DNA of 64,000 bases, taken from the NCBI RefSeq assembly GCF_037975245.1, contig NC_092579.1, forward strand, positions 6,945,001 to 7,009,000, given 5' to 3'. Origin of the DNA: Apostichopus japonicus. Taxonomy: Eukaryota; Echinodermata; Holothuroidea; Aspidochirotida; Stichopodidae. Position numbers and translations under genes: made by a program. This document shows, piece by piece, positions 25,401 to 38,100 of the stretch. Under the pieces are notes generated by a model, which was not told the origin of the DNA, did not search any database, and saw nothing but the letters and a program-made list of their open reading frames with translations. The stretch's first letter is position 1; every line of letters starts with the position of its first letter.

Positions 25401-27216
25401 TGAAGAGTCTTGAACGACGCAAATACGATGTCTGAGTGAGAGATAGGTTTGAAAGTTTTATTTTTATTGTAACATTACAATCCTTGTAGAAGTTTGAAGA
25501 TTGGTGACCATTATTTGATTTTTCCAGCTTATTTTGGGGGCAGCACCTATAACTTTTAATCAACACTGAACAATTTGAAAAATGTTCAAATGATATTGAT
25601 GACCTTTAAGTTTTTAACTATTAGGGAATAAATAGTCTGACGTTTGGAATGAATTATTTGTCGTATTTTATAAATAGCATCAGAGTTAGAAAATAACATT
25701 GATATAATAGAAACAGAAAAGAGAAAAAAAAAGAGTGTTGAAGTATTATAGGCTGTTTTACTGTACTTATGGGGCTTCTCCTGTACATAGTTTAAAAGGC
25801 TGTATTGCACGTGACTATAGGAAGATAGTAATGATTTATGTAAATAAATGTCAAAAGAAAATATGATTTCAAAGATGGTTTTCATTTCTGTGTTCTACCT
25901 TTCCAGCCAAGAAGGAAGAAGCTTAATTGTGCTATGGAGGATGTCTTTGTTTTACAGAGCTGAATTGCCTTACACTGGTATCTCATTAATGGGAAATGGG
26001 ATGTAGGGCAGGACTGGTGTAGAATCTTGATTGGTTGGCGGAAGGATATGTACAGTAAATGAGAAAAAGGAGGAAGAAATGTTTTACTTTAAAAAAAAGA
26101 AGCTCTTATTGGTTTCACCATTGCCATATATCTCCTGAGAGGTGTAATAATATAAGGGATTATAATGAGAATCTATGGGGTACAAGCATGCTATTGTTTT
26201 TGATGGAGTACAAAGGTCATTTGAAGTGAAGTATTTAAGAATGAATATTGGACTAAAAATAAATTGTCTTCAATAGGGTTATGAAACTGTAAGTTGGCAG
26301 GCTTTTGCTATTTCATTTGTGAAAAGTTTTTGGAGTGATAGGAACTTTTAAATTTTAGGGAGTACAATGACAACTTCTGCATTCAGTTTTCTCTTTTATG
26401 ACACTAAACACCTAAGCCATCAAGATGCAGGGAGGATGGGACATGGGGGGAGGGGTGGGGATGACAAGGGTTCAATGTGAAAAAGAAAGTTCATGGTCAT
26501 TGGGGCATCATCATGTACATTATTCACGATTTACATAGTGCAGCACCAAAGTCAAACGTCAACAACATCCCATCCCTCGCCTCAACTCCGTCACCAACCC
26601 TCCACCCAAACCCCCCACCCCCGCCATTATTTTCTGAACAGAATGATTGGAATGCCGGGTAGCCATCGTCCTTCAGCTCGCAGTAATATGTAATCTACAT
26701 TGTGTCGTGTGTATTGTACTGTTTGCATATTACTCCCTGTATAACGACGTATACCGAGTTTGACAACGGTATGAAAATCGTGCTAGCTGCGACTCGTTCA
26801 ACCAGAGTCACATGGCTAAGCTAACAATGAAAACAATAACAAAGTAGTTGTGTGACCAGAATGACACATTCCGTAATTATTACGTGACCATAATTTCATC
26901 ATTTTCTACACATTTAAAGGAAGTATCATTTGATAAATGTCCACTGCATTAACTTTTGTGATCGTTGGCGAATAGTGATCAATATTGGCCCTATTTCACT
27001 CTTTTCGCTTAATCAGAGTAACTTTTGAGCAGATTTAGCAATCGGTCAAACCACTTTGACCTTGTTACGTTACGAAATACACAAATTGATAAAATATTGT
27101 TACTTCACGTCTGTCTAGATGTCTTTCATAGGGTCAGGCATAACTTTGGTGGTATTTTATATCTCTCACATTCCGTTCAGTCTTCCCGATCAAGTATTCG
27201 TCTGCTGACGTGAGCC

Positions 27217-27262
27217 ATGAATCCAATTAGTTTCTGTTTTGCAGCTATCCTGGCTTGCTTAG
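27217..27262 (+). CDS. SCPEP1: SCPEP1 exon 1 (signal peptide)
   Basis: Start ATG at 27217, then MNPISFCFAAILACL and donor tag|gtaaca. The hydrophobic core continues into the next exon, which supports this start. It is the only candidate signal-peptide exon I saw upstream of exon 2. Confidence 0.85.
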
Positions 27263-30200
27263 GTAACAAATACTTCATGTTTACTAGGCCTGAGACTTTT
27301 AGTAGGATGAGAACATGGTTAGGCTGGAAATAGTGGGTCTAACAGGTTAGGAGCGATACCAATTTAATCCAAGTAGCGAATGGTCGCAGTTTTGGTCACA
27401 ATTTAAACGAAAAGAAATATAACTTACAATTTTACAACGAAATATGATCCTTATAACATAGTTTTTGAACTTTTGATCAATCTGACGAGAGAACATCAAG
27501 TAACCTAGGCTAGTTCTATACCTAAGTTACAACTACAAAGGTACTACTGCTACTAGGCCTAGTTCGTGCGAACTGTACTAGATGCCACTAATTGTCACAT
27601 CTCACAAACTTTTCAATGCCACATCTAAATGAAAAAAACTGCCACACTGTACCTTGTGATCCAATTGATGTAGTTGAGTTAAAAGAACTTGTTTTGTGTC
27701 CAACTTTTCTCAAAAGAAGGAAGATCAATAATTAATGCTCAAAATAGTATTTCAAATCAAACGTGAAACTGCATTTTTGGACCATTTGCGAAAGCAAAGA
27801 GAAAAACAGACTGGCTGTCCATTTCGGCTCAACCCACTTGCAACGGTAGTAGGATGGAACATCCACAAGGTCAACCTGGGGTACACATGGTAGCGGAGCT
27901 GCAATCCCCTGCTGGACGAACCATCGCCAAGAGATGACTTTGCATCTGTTTTAGAGGTGGCGCCCCAACTTGCCAAGAAGGATCAGATCATGTTGCCATT
28001 GACCCTATTTTTACCATTGACCCTGAGCCTCCTCATGAGAAAGCCTGTACCAGTCTGTGGGATACAATATCCGTACGGTCAGTTGTAGACCAAAATAAAT
28101 TACTTGCGGAAGCTATTGATGAGCAGAGTGGGCAACTCTCCCACTTCAATAGCACCCTGGCCCAGCTACCCTGTAATAATGCTGAACTCTCTGAAGAAGT
28201 AAGGCGTCTTACAGTAGACAACAAACAGGTCAAGAGGGAACATGGGTGACCTGGGCAACACTCTACACGAAGGATTATAGAAAGCTTGAGCAAGGCCAGC
28301 AACGCATGTAACGATGGAACTGCGATGGCAAATATTGGGCAGGATAAGACCCTACTGTATTAAATTTAATAGGTCCTTATCATGCTGAGCACGGAAAAGT
28401 TTTATGGGTTGCAAGCTTTGTTTAGGGGAATGGGCCAGGTTTCAAACTAATTTGAGGGGATTGAAGTAAACTATAGCTGAAATAATTCTATGCTATGTGG
28501 TAGTTTGCCTTTGCATTATGGTAATGGTAATTTGGCCTTCCTTAATTGAGTTAATCTGTCAACCCTGTTCAGATGTATATAGATTTGTTTTTACCTTCCA
28601 GTCTTACCCAATGTCAAATGTGATCCAAATGAAGACTGGGGTTATGTGGATGTCCGTCCTGGGGCTCACATGTTCTGGTGGCTCTACTCTACAACTGCTG
28701 ATCCATCGACCAACCCACCTCTGATTATCTGGTTGCAGGTATGATTTACCTACCCATGTTCATGAATAGTTCCTTCTTAAACTGAATTACATCCATCCTT
28801 AATTCCTTCCTGTAAACAGGTTAAAGGGTGTGAAGACTCACGCACAAAGAACGTCTTATGCGGGTAATCTGACCTAGATTCGAATGAGGTGTAACAGAAG
28901 TGTTAGACACCACCATCGATCCCAGAAAATACACACATATCTTGCTACCGTCGGTAATTAGACACTAGTGTACAGTCAATACATACAGCTATAGTCAATA
29001 CCCACAACACAGTGTACATAGCAGCGATGGACATCTCAGGTCTAGATAAAAGATAACAAGGTATCACGTTCCATTACTGTCTGCATTTTGTAGCGACAAG
29101 AAGAAAACTTCACTTGCAAGCAACGGAATGTTAAATTTTTTCAGAGGGCGGCACACAGTTTGGGGCAAGTCTTCCATGCCTTTAAATTGAGACATACTGC
29201 TTCATCGGAGAAGTTATGGTTTTCTCATGAATGCAACTGGCAACAGTAGAGTCGGTGACTACATCAGCAAATGGATTTAATATGTCTTTGTTTTGTTTCC
29301 TTTGAATAACCAACTTCAATTCCACCCAACTGCACATGAATCACTTTTCAAAGAGAAAAACAAAAACAAGATGATGACTGGAAAGTAAAAGCTCTTAACA
29401 TCACAGACCATATTCTGTGAATACATTTCAAGGTAATAATGATGGTTTGATCGGGCAAAACAATAAGCCACCTTTGAACAACCTTGTCTAGAGGTTGGAA
29501 CAAGATATATATAGCATTTTATTTATATATAGCATTTTAGAACATTGCAGTATCACTAGAATATCTGTTTGGGAGTAGTCTTGATTTGACTATGAACAAG
29601 ATGTATGCATTCATCATCAATAGGATTTTGTTTTTGTTTAATCATTGATATGCTGCCCCAGTTTGAGCTCTCATTTGTTGATTTTAATTCACAGGGTGGA
29701 CCTGGAGGTTCTTCTGTAGGTTTTGGGAACTTTGCAGAGATTGGACCTCTGGACGTGAATCTTAAAAATAGAAGTACAACCTGGGTAATTATTTTGATAA
29801 CTATTGTCCAGTCGTCCTGGTTAACTAACGTATGACCTCTAAATATCATATTTCTTTCAAGCTGGACAAGAATGCTTGTAGAAATCTGGCGCCTTCCTAA
29901 TTATCTGCTCGTTGACACTTGCTGGCGCTTTGAAAGCGTTACCAACGGTTATTGAAACTCTTAAAAATGTGCATTTTTTCTTGTAGCTTCAGAAAGCTAG
30001 TCTGCTTTTCATTGATAACCCCGTCGGTTCTGGATACAGTTACGTGGACAATGACGATGCATACACAACCAATGTGACTGGAATAGCAAATGACCTCATG
30101 ACACTCTTGAAGACATTTCTACAAAAACAGCCGTCTTTTCAGGTAAGAATGTCCCATCTCAGGATGATCCCTAGAGTTATTGTTTTCCTGATTACCGGTA

Positions 30201-32118
30201 CTAATGTTATAGATCTTTTGTTATTGTGTATTTGGTGTATTGATTTGTTATTCTCCATAAATATTCACAGCATTGTGTGTACCTGGAACTGGAACCTTTC
30301 TGCAACAATAAGTCTGAACAATACCTACATGTTGTAAACACGATAAGGCTAAAAAGTCTGTGTAAATTAGATTTGTTTTTTTAGTTTATTAGTGTATATG
30401 CGTCAGTTTATTTTATAATATTCTTTCTTGTTTTCTCTGTCCAGGATGTCCCTTATTAGTTTATAAGTGTATCCAGCGTCAGTTAATTTTCTAATTTTAT
30501 AAGATGCTTTCTTGTTTTCTTTGTCCAGGATGTCCCTCTGTGGATTTTTACTGAGTCATACGGAGGCAAGATGACAGCAGCCTTCAGTCAGAAACTTGTC
30601 CAGGTTAAATAATCTTTGACTTTTGATGGTGATGACAGTGTGGAGTTGAGGAGGGGGGGGGGGTTGTATAAAACAGGGGGTAGATTGCTATCACACTCCT
30701 CTCCCTTTCCTCCCCATCTCCCATGGCACCCCTTCCTAACATTCCTAGCTTCTACCTGTCTACCCATCTAGTGTGATGTCCACATATTGTAAAGCAATTG
30801 TAACAGATTTAGCTAAAATTTGTCTCTTAATTCCCCTTTCTGCCAAACAGAGGTTTCAACTTCATTTTTTACTTTCTTACTTCTCTATATATTACTGCAT
30901 GCAAGAAATATCATAAAAATACTTGAAATCACAGCTAAGCAGTAGGGTGGGGGTGTTGGGTGGGTGAGTGTTTAATTACTTAGTGACTCAATTTTGTATA
31001 AAATGTTTTTGAGAATATTCGACCACAGTCAGACGAAGTTAAGCTGGTTGCTGTTTGGATATATGCGATATATACAGTCATGCTATATATACAAATATAA
31101 ACATACATACATACATATATGTATATATGTTCATACATATTTTAAGTCATGTATATTGTATACATTGTACAGCACTACTCACTTTTATCATGTTGATCTA
31201 TAGGCAATCAATTCTGGTGAAATTAAGGCAAACTTCAAAGGATGTGCTCTAGGAGACTCTTGGATATCCCCAATAGGTAATTAACATCTTTCCATTAAAG
31301 GCATTGAAGACTCGCCCAAACCGCGTGCGGCCATCTGAAAAAGTTAACTTTCGGTTGCTTGCAAGTGACGTTTTGTTTGTGTCGCTACAAAGTGCAGACA
31401 GTAATGAAACGTGATACCTTGTTATCTTTAGCTGGACCTGAGATGTCCATCGCTGTATCGTTTATACACTGTGCTGTAGGTATTGACCGCAGCTGTATTT
31501 ACTGACTGTACCCTAGTGTCTAATTACCGACAGTAGCATGCTGTGTGTGTATTTTCTGGGATCGATGGTGGTGTCTAACACTTGGTCAGATTACCGGCAT
31601 TAGACGTTTCTTTTTGCGCGAGTCTTCACACCCTTTAACTAATACAAAACATCATGTTTTCATCTGGTTATCCTATATCTCAGTTTTTAACCAAATTATT
31701 TTCAATTTATGTAATGTCAATTTCAATTCTTTTAATCAATTCTTCCTCCTCGATTTTCTCTCCGAGTGAAAGTTTATTTGAAAGAAAATACTGATCCTAT
31801 TTAATTTTAAAACTATTCTTGCATTTAGTCACTTTCACAAAACAAATCAGAGCCGTGCACAAAATTGGAATTGTCTCAATTATTGGAATTGAAGCATGAC
31901 TGTTGACTGTACTGAACTGTATTGTTACATTATTATTCTGGTTCTCGAAAAGGTATAAAAAATTTCACCAAATCAATGTAAAGATCTGCTTTAAATGTTT
32001 CCATCACCGAGTGTTGATGATATAATTCACCGAGCAGGTATTAATTACCTCTAATGCACCTGTTATTTCGTTAAAGTTCTGCCAGTAGCTAAAGTTACTT
32101 GTTATTTACATTGCTTTA

Positions 32119-32164
<46 letters not shown>

Positions 32165-35100
32165 TATGTACATTGACATATATATATATTGTTTTTGGTC
32201 TTTTGATTTTTATCAGATTCTTTGTTGTCATGGGGACCTTACCTTTATCACACAGTGAGTATTACAAAGTAAAGTAACAAGAATACTTTCAAAGTAGCCA
32301 CATTTTTTCATAAATTTGTAAAGAACTGCACATTCCAGAGCCCTTCTGTCCAGAGAAATGTTGAATGAAAGAGTTGAACGTTTTGTGCCTGTGGTCATGG
32401 TTTGTAAGGGCATGGCAATTTCCAAAAAATATATATTATCATTATATTATCAGAAAACTACCTAGTATCCTACAGTAGGTGTTGCAGAAACTGACGTACC
32501 TACCAATTATAGTCCAAGTACAGTTAACGTGGGAAGTGCTGCTGAAATTTGTCCAAAAAAGACCGTGATTTTCCATCCTTCAATCTGTTCTGTAGCTGCT
32601 AAACACAACCAGGATGTTACTTAGGATTTCTGAAGTATTAACAAACTAGTCAGAGGTGTGATCACCTTGAAATGACTCAGGGTTGAAATCTGATGGATTA
32701 ATATAGTTCATAATTACCTGGAAGTGATGTATGAAACAAGTCCTTTCCAAACCAGAGTCTTTGCATCAAAAAATAGTAGGATTGAATATGATTTGATTTA
32801 TATCAGCAGATATATTTGTGTTTATGTAAACATATTTAATTTAATTCTTTCTACCAGCAAATACACATGATGTGTAGACTCCAACAAGGCATCTCATAAA
32901 TATTTGGTACCTAATGACAAAAGACCGGTAATCGATGTTTCAAGCTAAGTAACTTTGTATTGTGTTTCATTTTCTCTCACGTTATAGTCTCTGGTTGATA
33001 AGCCTGGACTTTCTCAAGTCAATGCTGGAGCCCAGAAAGCGAAACAGCTCCTTGATGAAGGACAGTATGCAGAAGCTACCACAGAGTTTGGAATCTTAGA
33101 AGATATTATTGAGGAGGTGAGTGGCAGCTGTCATAGAATTATCCCTTTTAGTTGTCATGGTCTGATTCTGTATGATCGGTGAATTAGCTTGTTGGTAGAT
33201 ATGTCTGTTTGTCAGTATGTCTGTTGATAGATATGTCTGTTGATAGATATGTCTGTTGGTAGATATGTCTGTTGATAGATATGTCTGTTGATAGATATGT
33301 CTGTTGGTAGATATGTCTGTTGGTAGATATGTCTGTTGGTAGATATGTCTGTTGGTAGATAGGACTTGGTCGGTAAGTCTGTTGGTAGATATGTCTGTTG
33401 ATAGATATGTCTGTTGGTAGATATGTCTGTTGGTAGATATGTCTGTTGGTAGAAATTTCTGTTGGTCCGTATGTTTGTTGATAGATATGTCTGTTGATAG
33501 ATATGTCTGTTGATAGATATTTGGTAGATATGTCTGTTGGTAGATATGTCTGTTGGTAGAAATTTCTGTTGGTCCGTATGTTTGTTGATAGATATGTCTG
33601 TTGATAGATATGTCTGTTGATAGATATTTGGTAGATATGTCTGTTGGTAGATATGTCTGTTGGTAGAAATTTCTGTTGGTCCGTATGTTTGTTGATAGAT
33701 ATGTCTGTTGATAGATATGTCTGTTGATAGATATTTGATAGATATGTCTGTTGGTAGATATGTCTGTTGGTAGATATATGTCTGTTGATAGATATGTCTG
33801 CTGGTTGGTTTGTCTGTTGGTAGATATGTCTGTTGGTAGATATGTCTGTTGGTAGATGTGTCTGTTTGGTAGTTATGACTGTTGGTCGGTATGTCTTCTG
33901 GTCAGTATGTCTGTTGATAGATATATGTCTGTTGATAGATATGTCTGCTGGTTGGTTTGTCTGTTGGTAGGTATGTCTGTTGGTAGATATGTCTGTTGGT
34001 AGATATGTCTGTTGATAGATATGTCTGTTGATAGATATTTGGTCGGTATGTCTTCTGTTGATAGATATGTCTGTTGGTAGATATGTCTGTTGGTAGATAT
34101 GTCTGTTGGTAGATATGTCTGTTGGCTGGTATGTCTGTTGATAGATATGTCTTTTAGTAGATATGTCTGTTGGTAGATGTGTCTGTTTGGTAGTTATGAC
34201 TGTTGGTCGGTATGTCTTCTGTTGATAGATATGTCTGTTGATAGATATATGTCTGTTGATAGATATGTCTGCTGGTTGGTTTGTCTGTTGGTAGATATGT
34301 CTGTTGATAGATATGTCTGTTGGTAGATGTGTCTGTTTGGTAGTTATGACTGTTGGTCGGTATGTCTTCTGGTCGGTATGTCTGTTGATAGATATATGTC
34401 TGTTGATAGATATGTCTGCTGGTTGGTTTGTTTGTTGGTCGGTATGTTTGTTGGTAGATATGACTGTTGGTAGATATGTCTGTTGGTAGATATGTCTGTT
34501 TGGTGTTGAAGGTCAAGAAGTATTGAAGATATATTAGAGGGGACTCAGAGTTGGAAGAAAAAAAGTTAATGAAAAGTTTACATATATCTCTGAAGTGAAT
34601 TACCAAGACGTAGGGTTATATTACTAAATAAGTCTCTCTTGAAGAGGAAATGGATCTTCTTCATTTGGGATTAAAAGCCTTGAAATGCTAGAGTTAGAAG
34701 TTGCTTCTAATTGCATAACTTTATGCAACCATAGTCATAAAAACACCTATGCCTGGAAGGACAAAAGTATTCTACCTAAAGTAGTAACTACCTCTTCTTG
34801 CTATATTTGTGATCATTTTAGCATCACAGAGTGGTTAAAAGTGCATGTATGTGCATTTTTGGAAGGGGTGGAGGGGGAGTGGAAGAGGGGGGGTGGGAGT
34901 GAAGAAGGTGAGGTGGGAAGGGTTGGTGTGGAACTATCTGCCTACAAAACCCTCATGCGATACTCCCATCATTCAATGAAGGTAACTGTTACTTGTTTTC
35001 TTCCTAAAGGTCACTGACGGAGTAAATGTTTATAATATTCTCCAGTTTGATCAAGAAGGTCTTCAATCTCGAAAGCATCACAAGCAAGGATTTAAGTTGT

Positions 35101-38100
35101 TTGGTAAATTTTCACTTGTTTTTATATTCTAATGTTCCTGTATCCATTGAGAACGGAAGCTCAAGAATATTTTAATATTTGCATTACAGTGAACATGCGC
35201 AATGCATGTTTTAAGTATGAGGAGAGAAATTATTTACAATGGTATTATTATTATCATCATTATCATCATCATTATTATGATTTAGATTTCAGCTAACACT
35301 ACAATTTAATGAATTTGTGATACCTCACCTAAAGTTCTTCCAGCTTTTCAGGTATGTTTCCAAACTCTTTGTCATACAGGATTTATTAATATTATTGTTT
35401 ATTATTAACATCACTGCCAAGCCTTTGTTAGAGTAAGGTTTGCAGCAGAAGCATGCCATTGTTCTCGCATGATTGTGATACACACAGGTATGCTAACGAG
35501 GTGTTTAATTTGTGATACCAGACTATTAAGATATGCCCCTCGTTGGCTGAAATTAAGTAATAGGTATTACTTTTTCGATTTCCATTCATGATATCATTAT
35601 AAGTAAATGCAATATAACAGATATTTCCATTCTTTTGCTTTATTTCTGTTTATTGCAGATCGTCTTTACAACCGCCATGTTGGAGTGTATTATGCAAATG
35701 ATGATCTTAGCGAGCTCATGAATGGACCAATCAAGAAGAAGCTTGGCATTCCTGAAAATGTCACATGGGGAGGTCTGTATATATAATTTTAGTTTTCATC
35801 AGTATCAGTGGTTGTACTGGGATTGGACTTGTGGAGGGGAGGGGGGGGGGTGTGGGGTGGAGGAAATAGAGGAAGGGAGATGGAATTCTACTTCAATGTT
35901 TGGCCCTCACCTTGAACACTCTCATCAATAAATCTATGTGGAATCCTCCACACCCTACCAACTCAATAAAGTTTGAGGTTATGAGAAACAGCAGGTCAAC
36001 CACAACTTCCCACTTTAATATCCCCCTTTGTATGCTGTTTATATTAGAATCACCACAAACTGAAACAGTAGTAGTAGGTAAGTTTTCTTTAAGTTGTATT
36101 TAAACATTGACATGAGAAGTTTTAGAGTGGTGGTAGCAGCTTTCTGTGTGTTGTGTTGGTTTCATGTACATCCTATATTACAGCTTTTCTGGTCATTGTA
36201 GGACAAAATGAAAGGGGTTTTGCTTAGTTACAAAACTTGCAAATGTAATTCCTTTGATTTTAATGGATTTGTGATGTTCTAGGTAAGTAACTGGTAATGT
36301 TATTCCCTCTTTCAGGCCAGTCTGAAAATGTGTTTGCAAAGCAGGCTGTTGATTTCATGAAGTCAGTCCAAGACATTGGTGAGTTTCACGCAACTGGTCC
36401 TTATATCATACAGTTTATCATTTTTCTTAGGAAAGTGTAACTTTTGCATTAATTTGAAGAATGTATTGAAGAAAGGCTACAACCTCTCATCACTCTGGCA
36501 ATGATGATGAGTTTGCTAATAACATAGTAATTTCAATGACTTCATTGCTCATTGACAAGTAATCAATGAGTAGGTATGCAACTGTCACTGTTATCTATAA
36601 ACTATTCTTTAGCCTATCATACTAAATAGTGGACTGTTCAATAACATTAGGACAGCAATCATCATGACAGTCCCATTTTCTGATAACAATCTTCCAAAAT
36701 AATTGTAAGAGCTGGACAGGTCAGTTGGATGGGCACAGGGCTTGTAACCTGACGTCACTGGTTGGAATCCTGTTCTCACCAAAAAATTTCTTAGTCAGGC
36801 GCGTAGCCAAGGGGGGGGGGGCGAAGGGGCAGCTGCCCCCCCCCTTGAGCATATTTAAAAAAAATTTTTTTTAATGTTTTTATGATATTGCTAGTAATTT
36901 CAAAAGAGAAAATGCTAAGATGCAACTTACAAGGTCTGAGAAGTGCCATTTCCAGCGATCTGGGAGGCATTTTCAGCCAAAATTTTCTTGTATGCTTTGC
37001 GCCAACCATGGTGGCGCTACGCTTAGATAGTTTGCAATGCCGTATCTACTGCTCAGATAGTTTGCCTACATTTTCGTCCCTCCCTTTGGCAAATTCCTGG
37101 ATATGTACCTGTTCTTAGTTCCTATCAAGTTCCAGTCAGGTGTCCAACATTCATTTACTAAAGAAACAATTCTTTGTACTATCATTTTCCATATTGTGGC
37201 ATATTTGTCCAGCTATTACTAAATTGGTTTTCTTGCAGTATAGGCTCAGGCCAGCTGGTGATGTTTGTTTTCCTCTAAACAACAAATGTTTTAACTATAT
37301 CTTTGTGATATGAAAATGTACCAATTGAGCAAATGACTTTCTGCTCAAAATTGTTTAAGAGCTGTAAATATTCTGCCACAAACACAATCATTTTGCATTA
37401 ATTTTGAACCTGGTGTATTTGTATTCCAGTGGATGATCTGATCAGTAACACCAGCCTTGAAGTTGTTGTATACAGCGGCCAGTTGGATCTAATCGTTGAC
37501 TCTATCGGTGAGTAACTGTGAACCACATCACCATCAGGTTTCTCTAAAAGGTTGTTTCTCATTTAGCAGGCCTTGATTAAACATATACAGGAAAAATGGA
37601 AGATAACAGAATCCTAAGGGGGTTACTTTGCTTCTTTCAAACAACTTGGTTCATCACATTTGGCGTGCTATATGATGTTTTGTATCAAACACGATGCCAC
37701 CACCTCCAACTGTGGTAGTTGGTGGACACTCTCACGCAACAGATGTGGATGTCAAGTTGTGGTCTAAGGTGCATGGGTAGGATTTAGAGTGCACATGCCA
37801 GCCCTATAAATCCCAGGAGTGCTTGGTGGTGAAATGGCTTCATCTGTCAAACATCACAGATAGGGTTTGAGTCCACCACTCCTAGTACTTTTGTATTATG
37901 CTAAGCATACAAAATACAATATTCAGTTGGTCGTACAGGCGTAAAATTCTGTATAGTAATTTAGACCGGACTACTTGATTCAGACTATAGTGTGGGTCAT
38001 GAAGATTGGAAATGAACAATGAAACCATACCACTTGCACTGCTTCATTTATTGCTGGTTTGCAAATGTGAACTCCCTCTTGAAATTGATCCTGCAGTGTT

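Larger units (their letters stand above)
20967..27216 (+). other. TMEM184B 3' UTR and intergenic region before SCPEP1
   Basis: No coding sequence. The beginning must be 3' UTR; its end cannot be fixed because many AATAAA-like motifs occur in this AT-rich DNA, for example near 21258. Contains a tRNA-Thr-like fragment and a TTAA-flanked MITE. G-rich and C-rich tracts lie at 26440-26460 and 26575-26625. The SCPEP1 promoter should lie in the last few hundred bases; no clear TATA box was identified. Confidence 0.55.

Noticed and set aside
33183-34503. Possible CRISPR array
   Set aside because: Repeats are contiguous with no unique spacers, and the DNA is animal nuclear.
34154-34606. 150-codon minus-strand frame rich in Thr, Tyr and Gln
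   Set aside because: A pure translation of the 16-bp minisatellite plus flank; no splice or start support.
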